A DNA stretch of 64,000 nt from Planctomycetes bacterium syqfu (GCA_020974905.1 CP087563.1:2852001-2916000); one strand, 5' to 3'; positions 35,118 to 44,946 are shown, counted from the stretch's first letter. Numbers and translations: made by a program. Notes: a model not told the origin generated them from the letters alone.

Positions 35118-35693
35118 ATGGACAAAAATCTCATCGGCGGTCGCATTCGGACCCTGCGCAAACGCATGGGATGGACCTTGCAGGACGTCGCGGACCGCTG
35201 CGATTTCACACGCAGTCTGCTTTCTAAAATTGAGACCGGCAAGACCGTACCTCCCGTTGCCACACTCACCCGCATAGCCGGTACACTCGGTGTAAGTGTC
35301 TCTATGCTACTGGATGACGAGGTGCAGCAGGATACGGTGATGCAGTCAGCCAGCGAGCATGAATCCAAACAACTCACTCCCACGGACAAAGGCTACGGCT
35401 TTTTTGCTTTTGCCTCGCGGCGAAGCAACAAGCTCATGCAACCCCTGCTCTTTGAGGCCCGTAAAGGCAAAATCACACCACAGCCCATGTCTCACAGCGG
35501 GGAGGAATTTGTCTACGTCCTCAGTGGCAAAATACGCTACCGCGTAGGCCCGACCCAATACCTACTCAAACCCGGCGACAGTGTCTACTTCGACGCTCAA
35601 CAAGAACACGAACTCGAACCGGTCACGGATGTCGTGCGCTTTCTGGCCGTCTTTGCCGAAACACCGGCAGTAAAAAAACGGGCAAAAAAATAA
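35118..35693 (+). CDS. XRE-type regulator with C-terminal cupin
   Basis: A 191-residue regulator. Residues 7-62 form an XRE helix-turn-helix (IRTLRKRMGWTLQDVADRCD, then LLSKIETGKTVPPVATL). Residues about 110-180 form a cupin that binds the effector (SHSGEEFVYVLSGKIRY, LKPGDSVYFDAQQEHEL). It ends in a basic KKRAKK tail. No clear Shine-Dalgarno precedes the ATG; the leader is A-rich. Divergence from the cupin operon suggests it controls that operon in response to a small metabolite. Confidence 0.87.
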   Translation: MDKNLIGGRIRTLRKRMGWTLQDVADRCDFTRSLLSKIETGKTVPPVATLTRIAGTLGVSVSMLLDDEVQQDTVMQSASEHESKQLTPTDKGYGFFAFASRRSNKLMQPLLFEARKGKITPQPMSHSGEEFVYVLSGKIRYRVGPTQYLLKPGDSVYFDAQQEHELEPVTDVVRFLAVFAETPAVKKRAKK

Positions 35694-35820
35694 ACTCGTC
35701 TGCGAAATGAATCGACTCTGTTTGAAGCATCCACACCGCACGCAATTCTGGCATTCCGTGCGCTTGATGCTACAAAACCTGCATCGCAAGGCAACGCGAC
35801 GGGTCGCGACGTAAAACGTT

Positions 35821-36657
35821 CTACACGATGTTGCGTCGTAGCGCAGCAAATCTGGCAGTCTGCTCTGTGATGGCACGTTCGGTGGGCAAGCGTTCCATTG
35901 AGCTTGCACCGTAAAACCCATCGATGCTGGAACACTGGTCGAGAATGTATTGCGCATCTTCAGGTTGTGCGATGGGGCCACCATGACAGAGGACAATGAC
36001 ATCCTTGCGAACGGTACGGGCAGCCTGGACAATGCTGTTGATCAAGGGTACGCAATCCTCGAGTGTCAAAGCCGTCTGCGCCCCAATGGAGCCGCTGGTG
36101 GTCAGGCCCATGTGGGCTACGAGAATATCGGCACCCGCCTGTGTCATTTGCCGTGCATCTTCCGGATTGAACACGTATGGTGTGGTTAACAAGTTCATCT
36201 GATGAGCCAACCGAATCATTTCCACTTCCCGGTTATAACCCATGTTCGTTTCTTCGAGGTTCTGACGGAATGTGCCATCGATCAGCCCCACCGTAGGGAA
36301 ATTCTGCACCCCAGCAAATCCGGCAGCCTGAACCTGTTCCAGAAAACACGGCATCAGGCGCATGGGATCAGTCCCGCAAACACCGGCCAGAACGGGTGTC
36401 TTCTTGACCACCGGCAACACTTCATTGGCCATATCCAGCACGATGGCATTGGCATCTCCAAAAGGCATCAAACCGGCCAAAGAGCCGTGGCCAGCCATGC
36501 GAAATCGGCCGGAGTTATAGATGACGATCAGGTCGATCCCACCAGCCTCCTCGAATTTGGCGCTGATGCCTGTTCCGGCACCACCTCCGATGATGGGCAG
36601 GCCTTGCTTGATTTTGTCGGTAAAACGTTCAAGAATCTGACTACGTGACTCATTCAT
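35821..36657 (-). CDS. TIM-barrel protein of the phosphoenolpyruvate hydrolase-like family (Tm-1 C-terminal type)
   Basis: A 278-residue TIM-barrel protein of the family annotated as phosphoenolpyruvate hydrolase or TIM-barrel signal transduction protein. Diagnostic strings are [47 protein letters not shown] and [10 protein letters not shown]. It is encoded 66 bases after a UPF0261 gene; in the plant protein Tm-1 these two domains are fused, so they probably act together. The biochemical reaction is not settled. The first 265 residues of the divergent sigma-54 activator are homologous to it. Confidence 0.85.
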   Translation of the reverse strand: MNESRSQILERFTDKIKQGLPIIGGGAGTGISAKFEEAGGIDLIVIYNSGRFRMAGHGSLAGLMPFGDANAIVLDMANEVLPVVKKTPVLAGVCGTDPMRLMPCFLEQVQAAGFAGVQNFPTVGLIDGTFRQNLEETNMGYNREVEMIRLAHQMNLLTTPYVFNPEDARQMTQAGADILVAHMGLTTSGSIGAQTALTLEDCVPLINSIVQAARTVRKDVIVLCHGGPIAQPEDAQYILDQCSSIDGFYGASSMERLPTERAITEQTARFAALRRNIV

Positions 36658-36723
36658 GATGCTGTGTTCTCACTGTGATATTGTATCCTACGGGATTGAA
36701 AAAAATACAGGTGTGCAACGGGC

Positions 36724-37941
36724 TCATCGTTGCTGAGCCTGACTGTTCATGCTGGCGATAAGCGTCTTGGCACAGTGCCGCGCAAATTCAGGATTGTTCA
36801 CATCACAATCCATTTCATCAAGTGGAATATCCTTGCGAAGGTTGCTGCGGATCGCATCGAACAATGCTGCATTGGCCGCCGGTTGATAAAACGGCTTACC
36901 TTCCAGATCAATCATGCTCAAGCCACGCAAAGGCAACACAACGGCGACGGGCCCGATACTCAGATTCACCTTTTGGGCAAGTATATCGCCCAGTCGGCAA
37001 CACTCCTGTTCATCGGTGCGCATCAGGGTGACATTGGAATTGTGCTGGTAGAACGTCCGGCCCGAAAACCTGGCAGGAACCGTGTCCGGCGCCCCGAAGT
37101 TGACCATGTCCAGGCAACCCGGTGCTACCACCGCCGGCACACCATTACGGGCAGCGGCTTCCAGGCGTGCAGGCCCAGCGTGAAAGACGCCGCCGACCAA
37201 CTCATCAGCCCATTCCGTGGTGGTGATGTCCAACACGCCAGCCACCATGCCAGCTTCGATCAGGCTCTCCATCATCCGGCCTCCCTGGCCTGTGCAATGA
37301 AAAACCAGCACTTCATAGCCGGCTTCTTCAAGAATTGCTTTAGCAGTGTTGACCGCAGGCGTGGTGTTGCCGAACATGCTGGCCGCGATGATCGGTTTAT
37401 CCTGACCGATGGGGACGACAGCCTGGACCATACCGCAAATCGTTCCTGCGGCACGAGCGAAAACTTCCCGGCTGATCTTGTTGATCCCTGCCACATCAAC
37501 GATGCTGGGAATCATAACGATATCCTTGAGCCCCACATAAGCTGAGACATCGCCACCTGCAACAGTCGATACCATGACCTTAGGAACGCCCAAGGGCAAG
37601 GTACGCATGCCTTGGCAGGCAACCGCGGTTCCACCGGTTCCGCCCAAAGCAATGACGCCAGAAAATCTCCCCTGCTGGTGGAGTTCGGGAAGGAGTCTGG
37701 CCAAACCTTGCGCAGCGATGGCCATAGCTTTACCGCGATCATCGGGAGCTGTCGGTTCAGCCTGAGCAGCCATCCGAACCTGATCCGACGATATGTCCGG
37801 CTTGATACGATCAGGCGCACCACTGCCGGTATCGATGACCAGTGTGGACAACCCCGCCTGCTCGATACATGTTTTGACAAAGGCATACTCGATGCCTTTG
37901 GTATCCATGCTGCCCACCAGAGCAATCACTTTGTCTGCCAT
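36724..37941 (-). CDS. Tm-1-like ATP-binding domain protein (UPF0261)
   Basis: A 405-residue protein matching UPF0261, the N-terminal half of Tm-1. It opens VIALVGSMDTKGIEYAFVK. GVIALGGTGGTAVACQGMR near residue 90-115 is the glycine-rich nucleotide-binding stretch, and VSTVAGGDVSAYVG follows. It binds ATP in Tm-1; the bacterial function is unknown. It is the first gene of a two-gene operon with the TIM-barrel protein, has GGAAGG eight bases before its ATG, and has a sigma-54 promoter about 40 bases upstream. Confidence 0.87.
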   Translation of the reverse strand: MADKVIALVGSMDTKGIEYAFVKTCIEQAGLSTLVIDTGSGAPDRIKPDISSDQVRMAAQAEPTAPDDRGKAMAIAAQGLARLLPELHQQGRFSGVIALGGTGGTAVACQGMRTLPLGVPKVMVSTVAGGDVSAYVGLKDIVMIPSIVDVAGINKISREVFARAAGTICGMVQAVVPIGQDKPIIAASMFGNTTPAVNTAKAILEEAGYEVLVFHCTGQGGRMMESLIEAGMVAGVLDITTTEWADELVGGVFHAGPARLEAAARNGVPAVVAPGCLDMVNFGAPDTVPARFSGRTFYQHNSNVTLMRTDEQECCRLGDILAQKVNLSIGPVAVVLPLRGLSMIDLEGKPFYQPAANAALFDAIRSNLRKDIPLDEMDCDVNNPEFARHCAKTLIASMNSQAQQR

Positions 37942-37981
37942 GCCGTAACCTTCCCTGTGTTCAATTTAGTTCTCTGATCTA

Positions 37982-37998
37982 AGCAAGGTTGATGCCAA
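37982..37998 (-). promoter_or_regulatory. Predicted sigma-54 promoter for the UPF0261/TIM-barrel operon
   Basis: On the minus strand TTGGCATCAACCTTGCT matches the -24/-12 consensus YTGGCACG-N4-TTGCW at all but two positions, with the invariant GG and GC at the required 12-base step. The expected start of transcription is near 37971, giving a 30-base leader before the ATG at 37941. The divergent gene encodes a sigma-54 activator, which supports the call. Confidence 0.75.
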
Positions 37999-38100
37999 AA
38001 CCCGCAAGACAAGGCTGGTGTCCAAAACAAACAATGTTATCTCTGTTAATGAAAAAAAGTTATGAATTGCATTCGAGACATGAAAAGCATAGGCCCCCCT

Positions 38101-38132
38101 GTATACTGCACCGACTATGATGTATAGTATAC
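38101..38132. promoter_or_regulatory. Inverted repeat, candidate upstream activator site
   Basis: GTATACT (38101-38107) and AGTATAC (38126-38132) are exact inverted copies, with a nested ACTAT / ATAGT pair (38114-38118, 38124-38128). The centre lies about 145 bases upstream of the predicted sigma-54 start site, the normal range for an enhancer-binding protein, and close to the activator's own gene. Confidence 0.6.
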
Positions 38133-38160
38133 GACTACTAATAAACACAAATAAACAACC

Positions 38161-39903
38161 ATGTACACATTCACACGCCTGCTAAATAGTGACCGAAAAA
38201 TCTTGGGAGCGGCGGTCGGCTCCGGTGTGGCAGCCATGGCCACCGAAACCGGTGAAGTCGACCTGATCATGGCTCTGACGGCTGGTATCTACCGGACGCA
38301 AGGCTGCAGTTCTCTGGCAGCATTGATGCCCTATGCCTCTGCCAACCAACAGGTCCTGGATCTGACGTACAACCAGATCATGCCACGCCTCCACCAAACG
38401 CCTTTATTTGTCGGTCTGTGTGCCCAAGATCCACTCTTTGATTTCCCCAAAAATTTTCTGGAATTCAAACAGCACGGTATCTGCGGTGTCACCAATTTTC
38501 CCTCCGTCGGGTTCATTGATGGCAACTATCGCAATTCCCTGCAACAAGTAGGATTAGGTCTGGATCGGGAAATGGCCATGCTCATCCAAGCTCGTACCGC
38601 GGGTTTGCATACCATCGGTTTTTGCTTCAATGCGCAAGAAGCTCTTACCATGGCCGACGCACAGGTCGACCTGCTTTGTCTGAACCTGGGATTCGCCCAA
38701 TGGCGTAAAACCTCGCGGCGGGAGCACCAGGCTGCTCTGGACCAGTGCATCGAAAATATCGGCCAGGTCACAGACCACGTCCATGCTCATCATGGGAATA
38801 CTCGCGTGGTGGTTTTCGGTGGCCCTATTCTGCTACCCCAGGACCTGGCTTGTGTGTATGAACACACCAATATCCACGGCTACATTGGTGGCAGCACCAT
38901 CGAACGACAACCGGCCGAACGCACCATCAGCCAGACAGTTCAGTCCTTCAAAATGCTCGACGCACGCGACTCAGGCCAAACACGTTTTGGATCCATGCTC
39001 GGGCTGCCTGAGCCGATGCAACGACTTTTCGATTGGATTCGCAAAGCCGCTCAATCCGATGCCAGCGTATTGCTTATGGGAGAAAGCGGCACAGGCAAGG
39101 AACTGGCTGCACGCGAAATCCATCGTATGAGCCCACGTCGTCATCAACCCTTCGTCGCATGGAACTGTGGTGCCACCACGGAAAATCTGGCCATGTCCGA
39201 ACTGTTTGGTCATGAAAAAGGTGCATTTACCGGTGCACATGAACAACACATCGGCCGATTTGAAATCGCCAACGGTGCCACGCTGTTCATGGATGAAGTG
39301 GCCGACCTGCCCCTGAGTGTTCAAGCTGGTTTGTTGCGCACACTCCAGGAACGCCAGATTGTACGCGTCGGTGGCACCCAAACCATCCCGGTGGATGTTC
39401 GACTCATTTCCGCCACCAACCAGGATTTTCGCCAGCTTATTCCCGAGGGGCGATTCCGTTTTGATCTGTATTACAGACTAAACACACTTGTTTTAAATGT
39501 GCCCCCCCTGCGACAACGCCGCGATGACATATCACTGCTCATCCATGAATTGATGTTGGAATTTTCCGAGCGATATGCCTGCTCCGCTCCTGCGATGCCC
39601 GATGAAATGATCGACGCTTTGACACAATATAATTGGCCCGGCAATATTCGAGAACTACGCACAGTCATCGAACGCATCTTCGTTTTGGGCCAGGGCGATA
39701 TTCCTCAGATGGCATGGTTCGATGACCTATTAAATTTCAATCCGTCTCAACCTCCATCACATATACGGCTGGTGCCACACAAGGTCAATCGGCAACGTCG
39801 AGCTGTCGATACTTTGAATGCCTTCGACGGAAACAAAGCCGCAGCCGCACGACATCTAGGCATTACACGTAAAACACTGTATGCATGGCTCAAGGAAATA
39901 TAA
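38161..39903 (+). CDS. Sigma-54 activator with TIM-barrel sensor domain
   Basis: A 580-residue enhancer-binding protein. Residues 1-265 are a TIM barrel homologous to the enzyme at 35821-36657 ([37 protein letters not shown]). The AAA+ domain spans about 275-520 with Walker A GESGTGKE (307-314), the sigma-54 contact motif GAFTGA (354-359) and Walker B LFMDEV (375-380). A Fis-type helix-turn-helix ends the protein ([20 protein letters not shown]). It should open the sigma-54 promoter of the divergent operon when its barrel binds the pathway's metabolite. No clear Shine-Dalgarno precedes the ATG. Confidence 0.9.
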   Translation: MYTFTRLLNSDRKILGAAVGSGVAAMATETGEVDLIMALTAGIYRTQGCSSLAALMPYASANQQVLDLTYNQIMPRLHQTPLFVGLCAQDPLFDFPKNFLEFKQHGICGVTNFPSVGFIDGNYRNSLQQVGLGLDREMAMLIQARTAGLHTIGFCFNAQEALTMADAQVDLLCLNLGFAQWRKTSRREHQAALDQCIENIGQVTDHVHAHHGNTRVVVFGGPILLPQDLACVYEHTNIHGYIGGSTIERQPAERTISQTVQSFKMLDARDSGQTRFGSMLGLPEPMQRLFDWIRKAAQSDASVLLMGESGTGKELAAREIHRMSPRRHQPFVAWNCGATTENLAMSELFGHEKGAFTGAHEQHIGRFEIANGATLFMDEVADLPLSVQAGLLRTLQERQIVRVGGTQTIPVDVRLISATNQDFRQLIPEGRFRFDLYYRLNTLVLNVPPLRQRRDDISLLIHELMLEFSERYACSAPAMPDEMIDALTQYNWPGNIRELRTVIERIFVLGQGDIPQMAWFDDLLNFNPSQPPSHIRLVPHKVNRQRRAVDTLNAFDGNKAAAARHLGITRKTLYAWLKEI

Positions 39904-40331
39904 CCACTGGGGTATGACATCGTCTATCTTGCATGCGGATACTACAACGTTGAATCATTAATGTATCCATCTGCAACTATACTCCTCATGGTGACGTACA
40001 ATTTCACAGTCACTTGCCAGCATCTTCCCGGCTGTTTTTGCTATACACCTGCTGCACCGGTTTAGCGGGTTGGTAATAGTCTGCTTCGTTTTTGGGATCC
40101 AGATGCGACTTTACTATCGCGATCCGGCGCCAAACTCACGAATATATCTTTGAATCGTAGTGGGTAAACAATCACCCCATCCACAACGCTACGAAGACAA
40201 ATATCAATCACAGACTCCTTTCAAAAAAAGCCAGTATCTCGTTAACCAAGCCAAGACGTAACCGGACAATCGCCTAATGCGCTCGGGTTTAACTGGAGTT
40301 GATAGAAATCTTGCCCAATGTTCAAAATAAA
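39904..40331. other. Non-coding stretch left of the tRNA fragment
   Basis: No intact gene. A short minus-strand frame ending at 40010 reads DPKNEADYYQPAKPV and looks protein-like but is interrupted after about 40 codons upstream; it may be the tail of a decayed gene I cannot identify. This is probably the junction between older chromosome and the inserted segment to the right. Confidence 0.35.
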
Positions 40332-40360
40332 CAACGGCTGACATTTGCTGTCAGCCGTTG
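40332..40360 (-). terminator. tRNA-Gly terminator hairpin, left copy
   Basis: Perfect 12-base arms CAACGGCTGACA / TGTCAGCCGTTG around a five-base loop, followed on the minus strand by TTTATTTTG. It lies just 3' of the tRNA-Gly fragment and is repeated at 46374-46402 with one base changed in the loop. Confidence 0.75.
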
Positions 40361-40366
40361 TCAAAG

Positions 40367-40406
40367 AGCGGGTGAACGGACTCGAACCGTCGACAATCAC
40401 GTTGGC
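40367..40406 (-). tRNA. 3' half of tRNA-Gly(GCC), left attachment-site copy (fragment)
   Basis: On the minus strand the 40 bases from the anticodon GCC to the discriminator base are intact: anticodon-stem strand, variable loop, T-arm GACGG-TTCGAGT-CCGTT and acceptor strand CACCCGC. The 5' half is missing; DNA diverges exactly at the anticodon. This is not a working tRNA but a typical integration footprint (att core). Confidence 0.8.
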
Positions 40407-40503
40407 GGGGCGAGGCCAAAATACAAATATGATTCAGAAACCATATAGACCACAGGCTTATCCCATACGAGTTTCGGGGATTGATCGAGAGCAAAAACAA
40501 AAC

Positions 40504-40591
40504 AAGTTCTAGGCTGAGCAACGTGAAATCTGAAATCGTGTGTCGATTGATATACGATATCCCAAACTTCGCTTCACTCAGCCTAGGACTT
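40504..40591 (-). terminator. Inverted repeat at the end of the glycosidase operon
   Basis: Arms AAGTTCTAGGCTGAG (40504-40518) and CTCAGCCTAGGACTT (40577-40591) pair at 14 of 15 positions, separated by 58 bases. On the minus strand GTTTTGTTTTTG follows, and T-runs occur on both sides. It lies 10 bases past the stop of the leftward operon, so a terminator is the simplest reading, though the long loop is unusual. Confidence 0.5.
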
Positions 40592-40601
40592 TTTTATCTA
40601 T

Positions 40602-43076
40602 TTACTCTGGCAAGTTAACCAACTGCACATTGCGAATTTGAAGCTGTACTTGCTTGTGTTTGAATCTACTGCCAAAGCGGATGGCTACGATCTTATCCAC
40701 ATCCATAAAACCGTTATCCATATCCGTCTTTCGTTCGACAACAACCATCTTGTCAAAGAATACGGTCACCTTCTGCCAATCAGTTTGAGCCAATGTTCCC
40801 TTGGTGTTTGAGTAGATCGTTTGGTCTTCTTCAACCAGATGGACTCGGATCGGCCCAATGTTGGGAGTATCGGATTTCATTTCAAACTGAATGGCATTAA
40901 ACGCACTCATATCCATCGGCCTATCAAACGATATTGTTGGGAAAGCCCACACATGTTTCACACTGTTGGCGTTGGCCTTGATCTCAAAGCCAATGGTCCC
41001 CGCTTCGGTGCGTTTGATTTGTGTCTGACCGATGGAAGCAGTGTTGGGTTGCCAGCGAGACAAGTCATCGATCGGAATCGTTTGCGTTTGCTCAGCTTCC
41101 TTCTTGCTCATGTCGATGCACAGGTTCAAGACAACGTGATCCGCAACCTGCCCATGGGTATCCAGCAAATCAAATACAACGGGATTGGACAACCGGTTTG
41201 TGGTGTTTTTTGCCTGTATCGTCACGTCAATGCTCGCACGTGACATGGCTGGGATTTGGACATCGGCTTGATGTGGTTCGATGAGCCAATTGGAATTGGA
41301 CTTAAATTGGATCTTGCCTGTAAACGGTGTGTCATCCAAATTGTAAACTTCAAGCCGCAGCCACATTGGCTTGCGACGGGTCCATGCGATAGGCCAAGGC
41401 TTTTTCGTCAATCAACTTGGCGGGGAAAACCAGACGCGCGACCTGACGGCTTTGAGCATGCGTCGCCTGACTGGGCTTAGTGGTGGGTTTGTCGGGGTCA
41501 ATGCCAACGCATCCAAAGCCAACTGGCGTGGCAGGACGATGTACTGCGTCTGCTCAGCGACCGGAAAAACCAGTGACGACTTCGCAGGGACCGTGACAGG
41601 TGATCCCAGATAATCCCGCCAATCCTTGACGGCACTGCCAGCGACAGGCAAGGTCACTTCGACGGGTGAGGCCGTTTCACTTTGATTCCAAATCGCCAGA
41701 CACACGGTCTGGTTACCGCGATCAAAAAGCTCGGCCCTGACATCCGAGTGCAGGCCTTGGATCTGTCCCAGGTATCGTCCATCAGCAAGCATGTGCGCGG
41801 TATTGGACAAGGCACACAACGCCGGCAAAGCAAGCCCCTGCTTGTTGGGCTTTCTCACATTCTTGGCATCCGGGAGATAGGACAACAGGCTATGCCATTT
41901 GCCCGACGGCGTGATCCATGTCGTTGCCACGTACCAGAACATACGCTCTTCACCTGCAGCAAGTCCGCTAGGATACATCTGAGAAAGGAACGTCGCCTGC
42001 TGACGTTGCATCGTTTGATCAATGTAACTTTTCTCATCGACATCAAACGCCATCGTGCCCGATTCACTGGACCAGCAAGGGATATCCGTGAGTCCCACGT
42101 CATCGAGTTGTTGACGGACAGTTTCATACAACAGTTTGTAATTTTTTACCGCACCGTAATGATGGATGTTCATCACATCGAAAAAGCGTCCTGCATGGTT
42201 TGCCAGATACAGGCGCAGGTAGTCTTGATCCCATGTGTAGGTTGGATGCATCCGCGTGAAAGCTGGCGCGAGGACGCGGATGTCTTTGTTGCCATCCTTC
42301 ATCCCCATGTACCAGACTTTTTGAACCGATGCGAGCTTGTCGGGCAACCCATGGAAAAAGTGCAGGTTCGGTTCGTTCCAACCTTCGAACGCATAGACTT
42401 TGCCTTTGAAACGATCAGCAAAGTCGCGGGCGAATTCATATGCTTCGAGCAGATTGTCTGACGGGGCTTTACCGCTGCCGTCGGCACGTGACCAGCGTGG
42501 GACGTTGTGATACGCCTGCATGACTTTCAGTCCCGCACGATGCAATGCACCCACTGCGCGATCCGGCGATTTCCAATTGTACTGGTCGCGCTTTTCTTCA
42601 ATCCATCCCCAATGCACACGTTCACGAACCCATTGCATGCCACAGGCTTTGATGAGTGCCGCCACATCATCCATCTCCTCGGGGACGACCTGCCAGGTAA
42701 TATTGCTATCCAGCGCCACGACCGAGCTTGGCCCCAAGCGCGATGAAGCACCGGCAATCACCGCAAGCGGACATTGATGCTCGCCAAAGGTAATCGTGTA
42801 ATACCCCGCATCCAGTTTCGGCAAGATCCACTGCGTTCTCCCCGCAGGTATCGCTTCAACCAACACCTGATCCCCGCCCCATTTTGAAACCTGTAATGAC
42901 TGCACCTTCGACAAAGCAGGCAGGATCAGTTCCGCACGCTGCTCATCAGTCACCACACTGGCATAAGCATCAACCCGCAATGGTGCATAATGGTCTGCTT
43001 GCGCTCTTGGTAGCGTCATGGCATACAACAAACACAAAACCCCGAAAAAAATAGGCAAACGACAGCGTAAAGGCAT
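40602..43076 (-). pseudogene. Secreted clan-A-type glycosidase gene with two compensating frameshifts
   Basis: A gene of about 825 codons with a signal peptide (RLPIFFGVLCLLYAM, ending RAQA). A TIM barrel at about 120-420 has acid/base E235 in FEGWNEPN and a likely nucleophile E338 in WSSESG, as in clan GH-A. A beta-rich end follows. The frame shifts near 41494-41497 (four Cs where five would keep frame) and back near 41375-41382. Between these points the correct protein, including LVFPAKLIDEKALAYRMD, lies in another frame, while the original frame hits TGA at 41412-41414. It is either a recent pseudogene, a sequence error or two separate products. The ATG at 43076 has AAAGGA upstream. Confidence 0.7.
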
Positions 43077-43135
43077 GGATAAATCCTTTATCAATTCATT
43101 TCACAAAAACAGGTATTCAGTTGCGTTCAATGAGA

Positions 43136-43804
43136 TCAATCACGATCCCACAAATCCGGATGCAAGCTAATCGTGTCCACAGCGCGACGGTCCACGTGTC
43201 CATCGACCCATAGAATATTGGCAGTCTGTGAATCGTGGCGCGGGTAGACATAGCGATCGCTTAGTCCCTGGGCGATGGTCATGGATGCCTTACCGTCTTC
43301 TTCAGCATGGCCACTATCGCCAAGCATGACGGTTCGTGATGGATCTTTGACATCCATGCGTTTGTAGAAGTTGGCTTTGGTGATATCGCCGTTGCCCTCG
43401 CCCAAATGGTAATAGTTGTAGCCATAGGAAGGTTCCTGCTGGTGATACGCGCCATTTCTGAGATTAAACAGCGTGTCGGAAGGACAATTTAAAATCTCAG
43501 GCAATCGCTTGGTGGAACTGTCATATTCAAAGTTGAGGTATCGAGCGATATGCAGATATTGCCAATCTCCTGTGGGACTTCCCTGGCCGCCGTTGCCGTT
43601 CCAGTTCAAGGGAAAATGTCCTTTGTGATCATCGGTGTACATTTGAAAAATCAAGCCCAGCTGTTTGAGATTCACCCCGCAATTGACTGCCTGGGCCGCC
43701 TGCCTAGCAGATGACAACGCAGGCAGGAGAATGGCAATGAGTAATGATACGATCGAAATAACCACCAACAGTTCGATCAATGTAAAGGCCTTGCGTGATT
43801 GCAT
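43136..43804 (-). CDS. Type II pseudopilin-like protein
   Basis: A 222-residue protein starting [20 protein letters not shown]: a prepilin leader (cleavage before F7) and hydrophobic helix, then [20 protein letters not shown], which parallels the pilin at 23403-24089. Near its end [13 protein letters not shown] is an H-X10-DG variant of the usual H-X9-DG motif. It lies between a LacI regulator (29 bases) and a secreted glycosidase (59 bases), the same order as in the first cluster. Confidence 0.87.
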   Translation of the reverse strand: MQSRKAFTLIELLVVISIVSLLIAILLPALSSARQAAQAVNCGVNLKQLGLIFQMYTDDHKGHFPLNWNGNGGQGSPTGDWQYLHIARYLNFEYDSSTKRLPEILNCPSDTLFNLRNGAYHQQEPSYGYNYYHLGEGNGDITKANFYKRMDVKDPSRTVMLGDSGHAEEDGKASMTIAQGLSDRYVYPRHDSQTANILWVDGHVDRRAVDTISLHPDLWDRD

Positions 43805-43833
43805 GGCTTAATCCTTTCGTTGTGATTTTGCAT

Positions 43834-44910
43834 CTAATTCCCACCACCCACCACTGCGGTACTTTGCCGGACAATGAGCTTGGGCTCAATCACACGACGC
43901 TGCACTGCATGCTCCGAAAGGGATTGGTCTGATTGTTTCTCACCCAGGCCCAATCGGTCAAAGACCATTTGCGCAATACCTTCTACGTATTGTTCCAAGT
44001 CGAAGTTGAAAGTTGTGATCGTCGGGATCGCGATACTGCTGATCGATTGATTGTCCATGCCGATCAGTGAGACATCACCAGGAACTGACAAGCCGATATC
44101 ATGCAAAGCGCGGATCATCTGGGCTGCGACCCAGTCGTTGTGACACAGCCAGGCTGTGGGCATGTGATTCTTCTGCTTCAATGCGGATAAGAGTTTGACC
44201 AGCTCATCGACCCGCGCTTCGTTAAATCGAAGCTGGCATTGTTCATCGACAATCAGCCAGTCCGAGACAAAATTACGTTTTTGATACGCCAGCGCATCGC
44301 GATAGGCCGTGTAGCGGTTACGCACACCGGGAATCTGCGTCTCCATCTGCATCGAACCGATGTAGCCGATATCCCGATGTCCCAATTCATGAAAGTACTG
44401 CATCGCCTCGATCGCGCCTTGGTACACATCGTCCGTACAGTGATCAATCGGCAAGTTATCCACCGCACCAAAAGACACTACGTTGGGTAACTGTGCAAGC
44501 TGGTCGGCAATTTGCAGGTATTGGTTGGTGTAACCCAGAAACCCAATAACCGTTGCCTCTACCCGTTGTTCTGCCAATTGCGTTAAGGCATGACGCACAT
44601 TCTCCAACTTGCCATCCGTGATCATGATATTGAGCGTATAGCCATGCGGCTCGACTGCCAGACTCAAGCCATCAAGAATGCTGGCAATGCGTGAGTTACG
44701 CGGGCTAGATCGTAGACATATCCCAATGGTCTGAGTGCGTCCTTTTGAAAGCACCCGCGCCATATGTGACGGACGATACCCAATTTTTTCGGCATACTCC
44801 CGGATGCGTTGCGCGGTCTTCTCCCCCACGCCTTTTCGGTTATTCAATGCATTACTCACCGTAACCGAAGAAACTCCTAAATCTTTTCCTATTTTATATA
44901 TAGACGTCAT
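43834..44910 (-). CDS. LacI family transcriptional regulator
   Basis: A 358-residue regulator: helix-turn-helix IGKDLGVSSVTVSNALNN, hinge IGYRPSHMARVLS, and an effector domain ending in the usual VSLIGMDNQSISSIAIP strand. A perfect LacI-type operator lies 18 bases upstream of the ATG, so the gene is probably autoregulated, with the downstream pseudopilin and glycosidase and possibly the divergent nucleoside hydrolase under the same control. Confidence 0.9.
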   Translation of the reverse strand: MTSIYKIGKDLGVSSVTVSNALNNRKGVGEKTAQRIREYAEKIGYRPSHMARVLSKGRTQTIGICLRSSPRNSRIASILDGLSLAVEPHGYTLNIMITDGKLENVRHALTQLAEQRVEATVIGFLGYTNQYLQIADQLAQLPNVVSFGAVDNLPIDHCTDDVYQGAIEAMQYFHELGHRDIGYIGSMQMETQIPGVRNRYTAYRDALAYQKRNFVSDWLIVDEQCQLRFNEARVDELVKLLSALKQKNHMPTAWLCHNDWVAAQMIRALHDIGLSVPGDVSLIGMDNQSISSIAIPTITTFNFDLEQYVEGIAQMVFDRLGLGEKQSDQSLSEHAVQRRVIEPKLIVRQSTAVVGGGN

Positions 44911-44928
44911 TTAATATCTCGTTACAAT

Positions 44929-44946
44929 AACTTAACCGGTTAAGTT
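44929..44946. promoter_or_regulatory. LacI-type operator
   Basis: AACTTAACCGGTTAAGTT is a perfect 18-base palindrome with the central CG typical of LacI-family sites (TTAACCGGTTAA core). It sits in the divergent region between the LacI gene and the nucleoside hydrolase gene. Confidence 0.8.

Noticed and set aside
40010-40113. Short protein-like reading frame ending DAGK
   Set aside because: Only about 40 codons without start; too short to assign, kept only as a possible gene remnant in the gap description.
40367-40406. A functional tRNA-Gly gene
   Set aside because: Both copies lack the D-arm and 5' acceptor strand, so they cannot fold as a tRNA.
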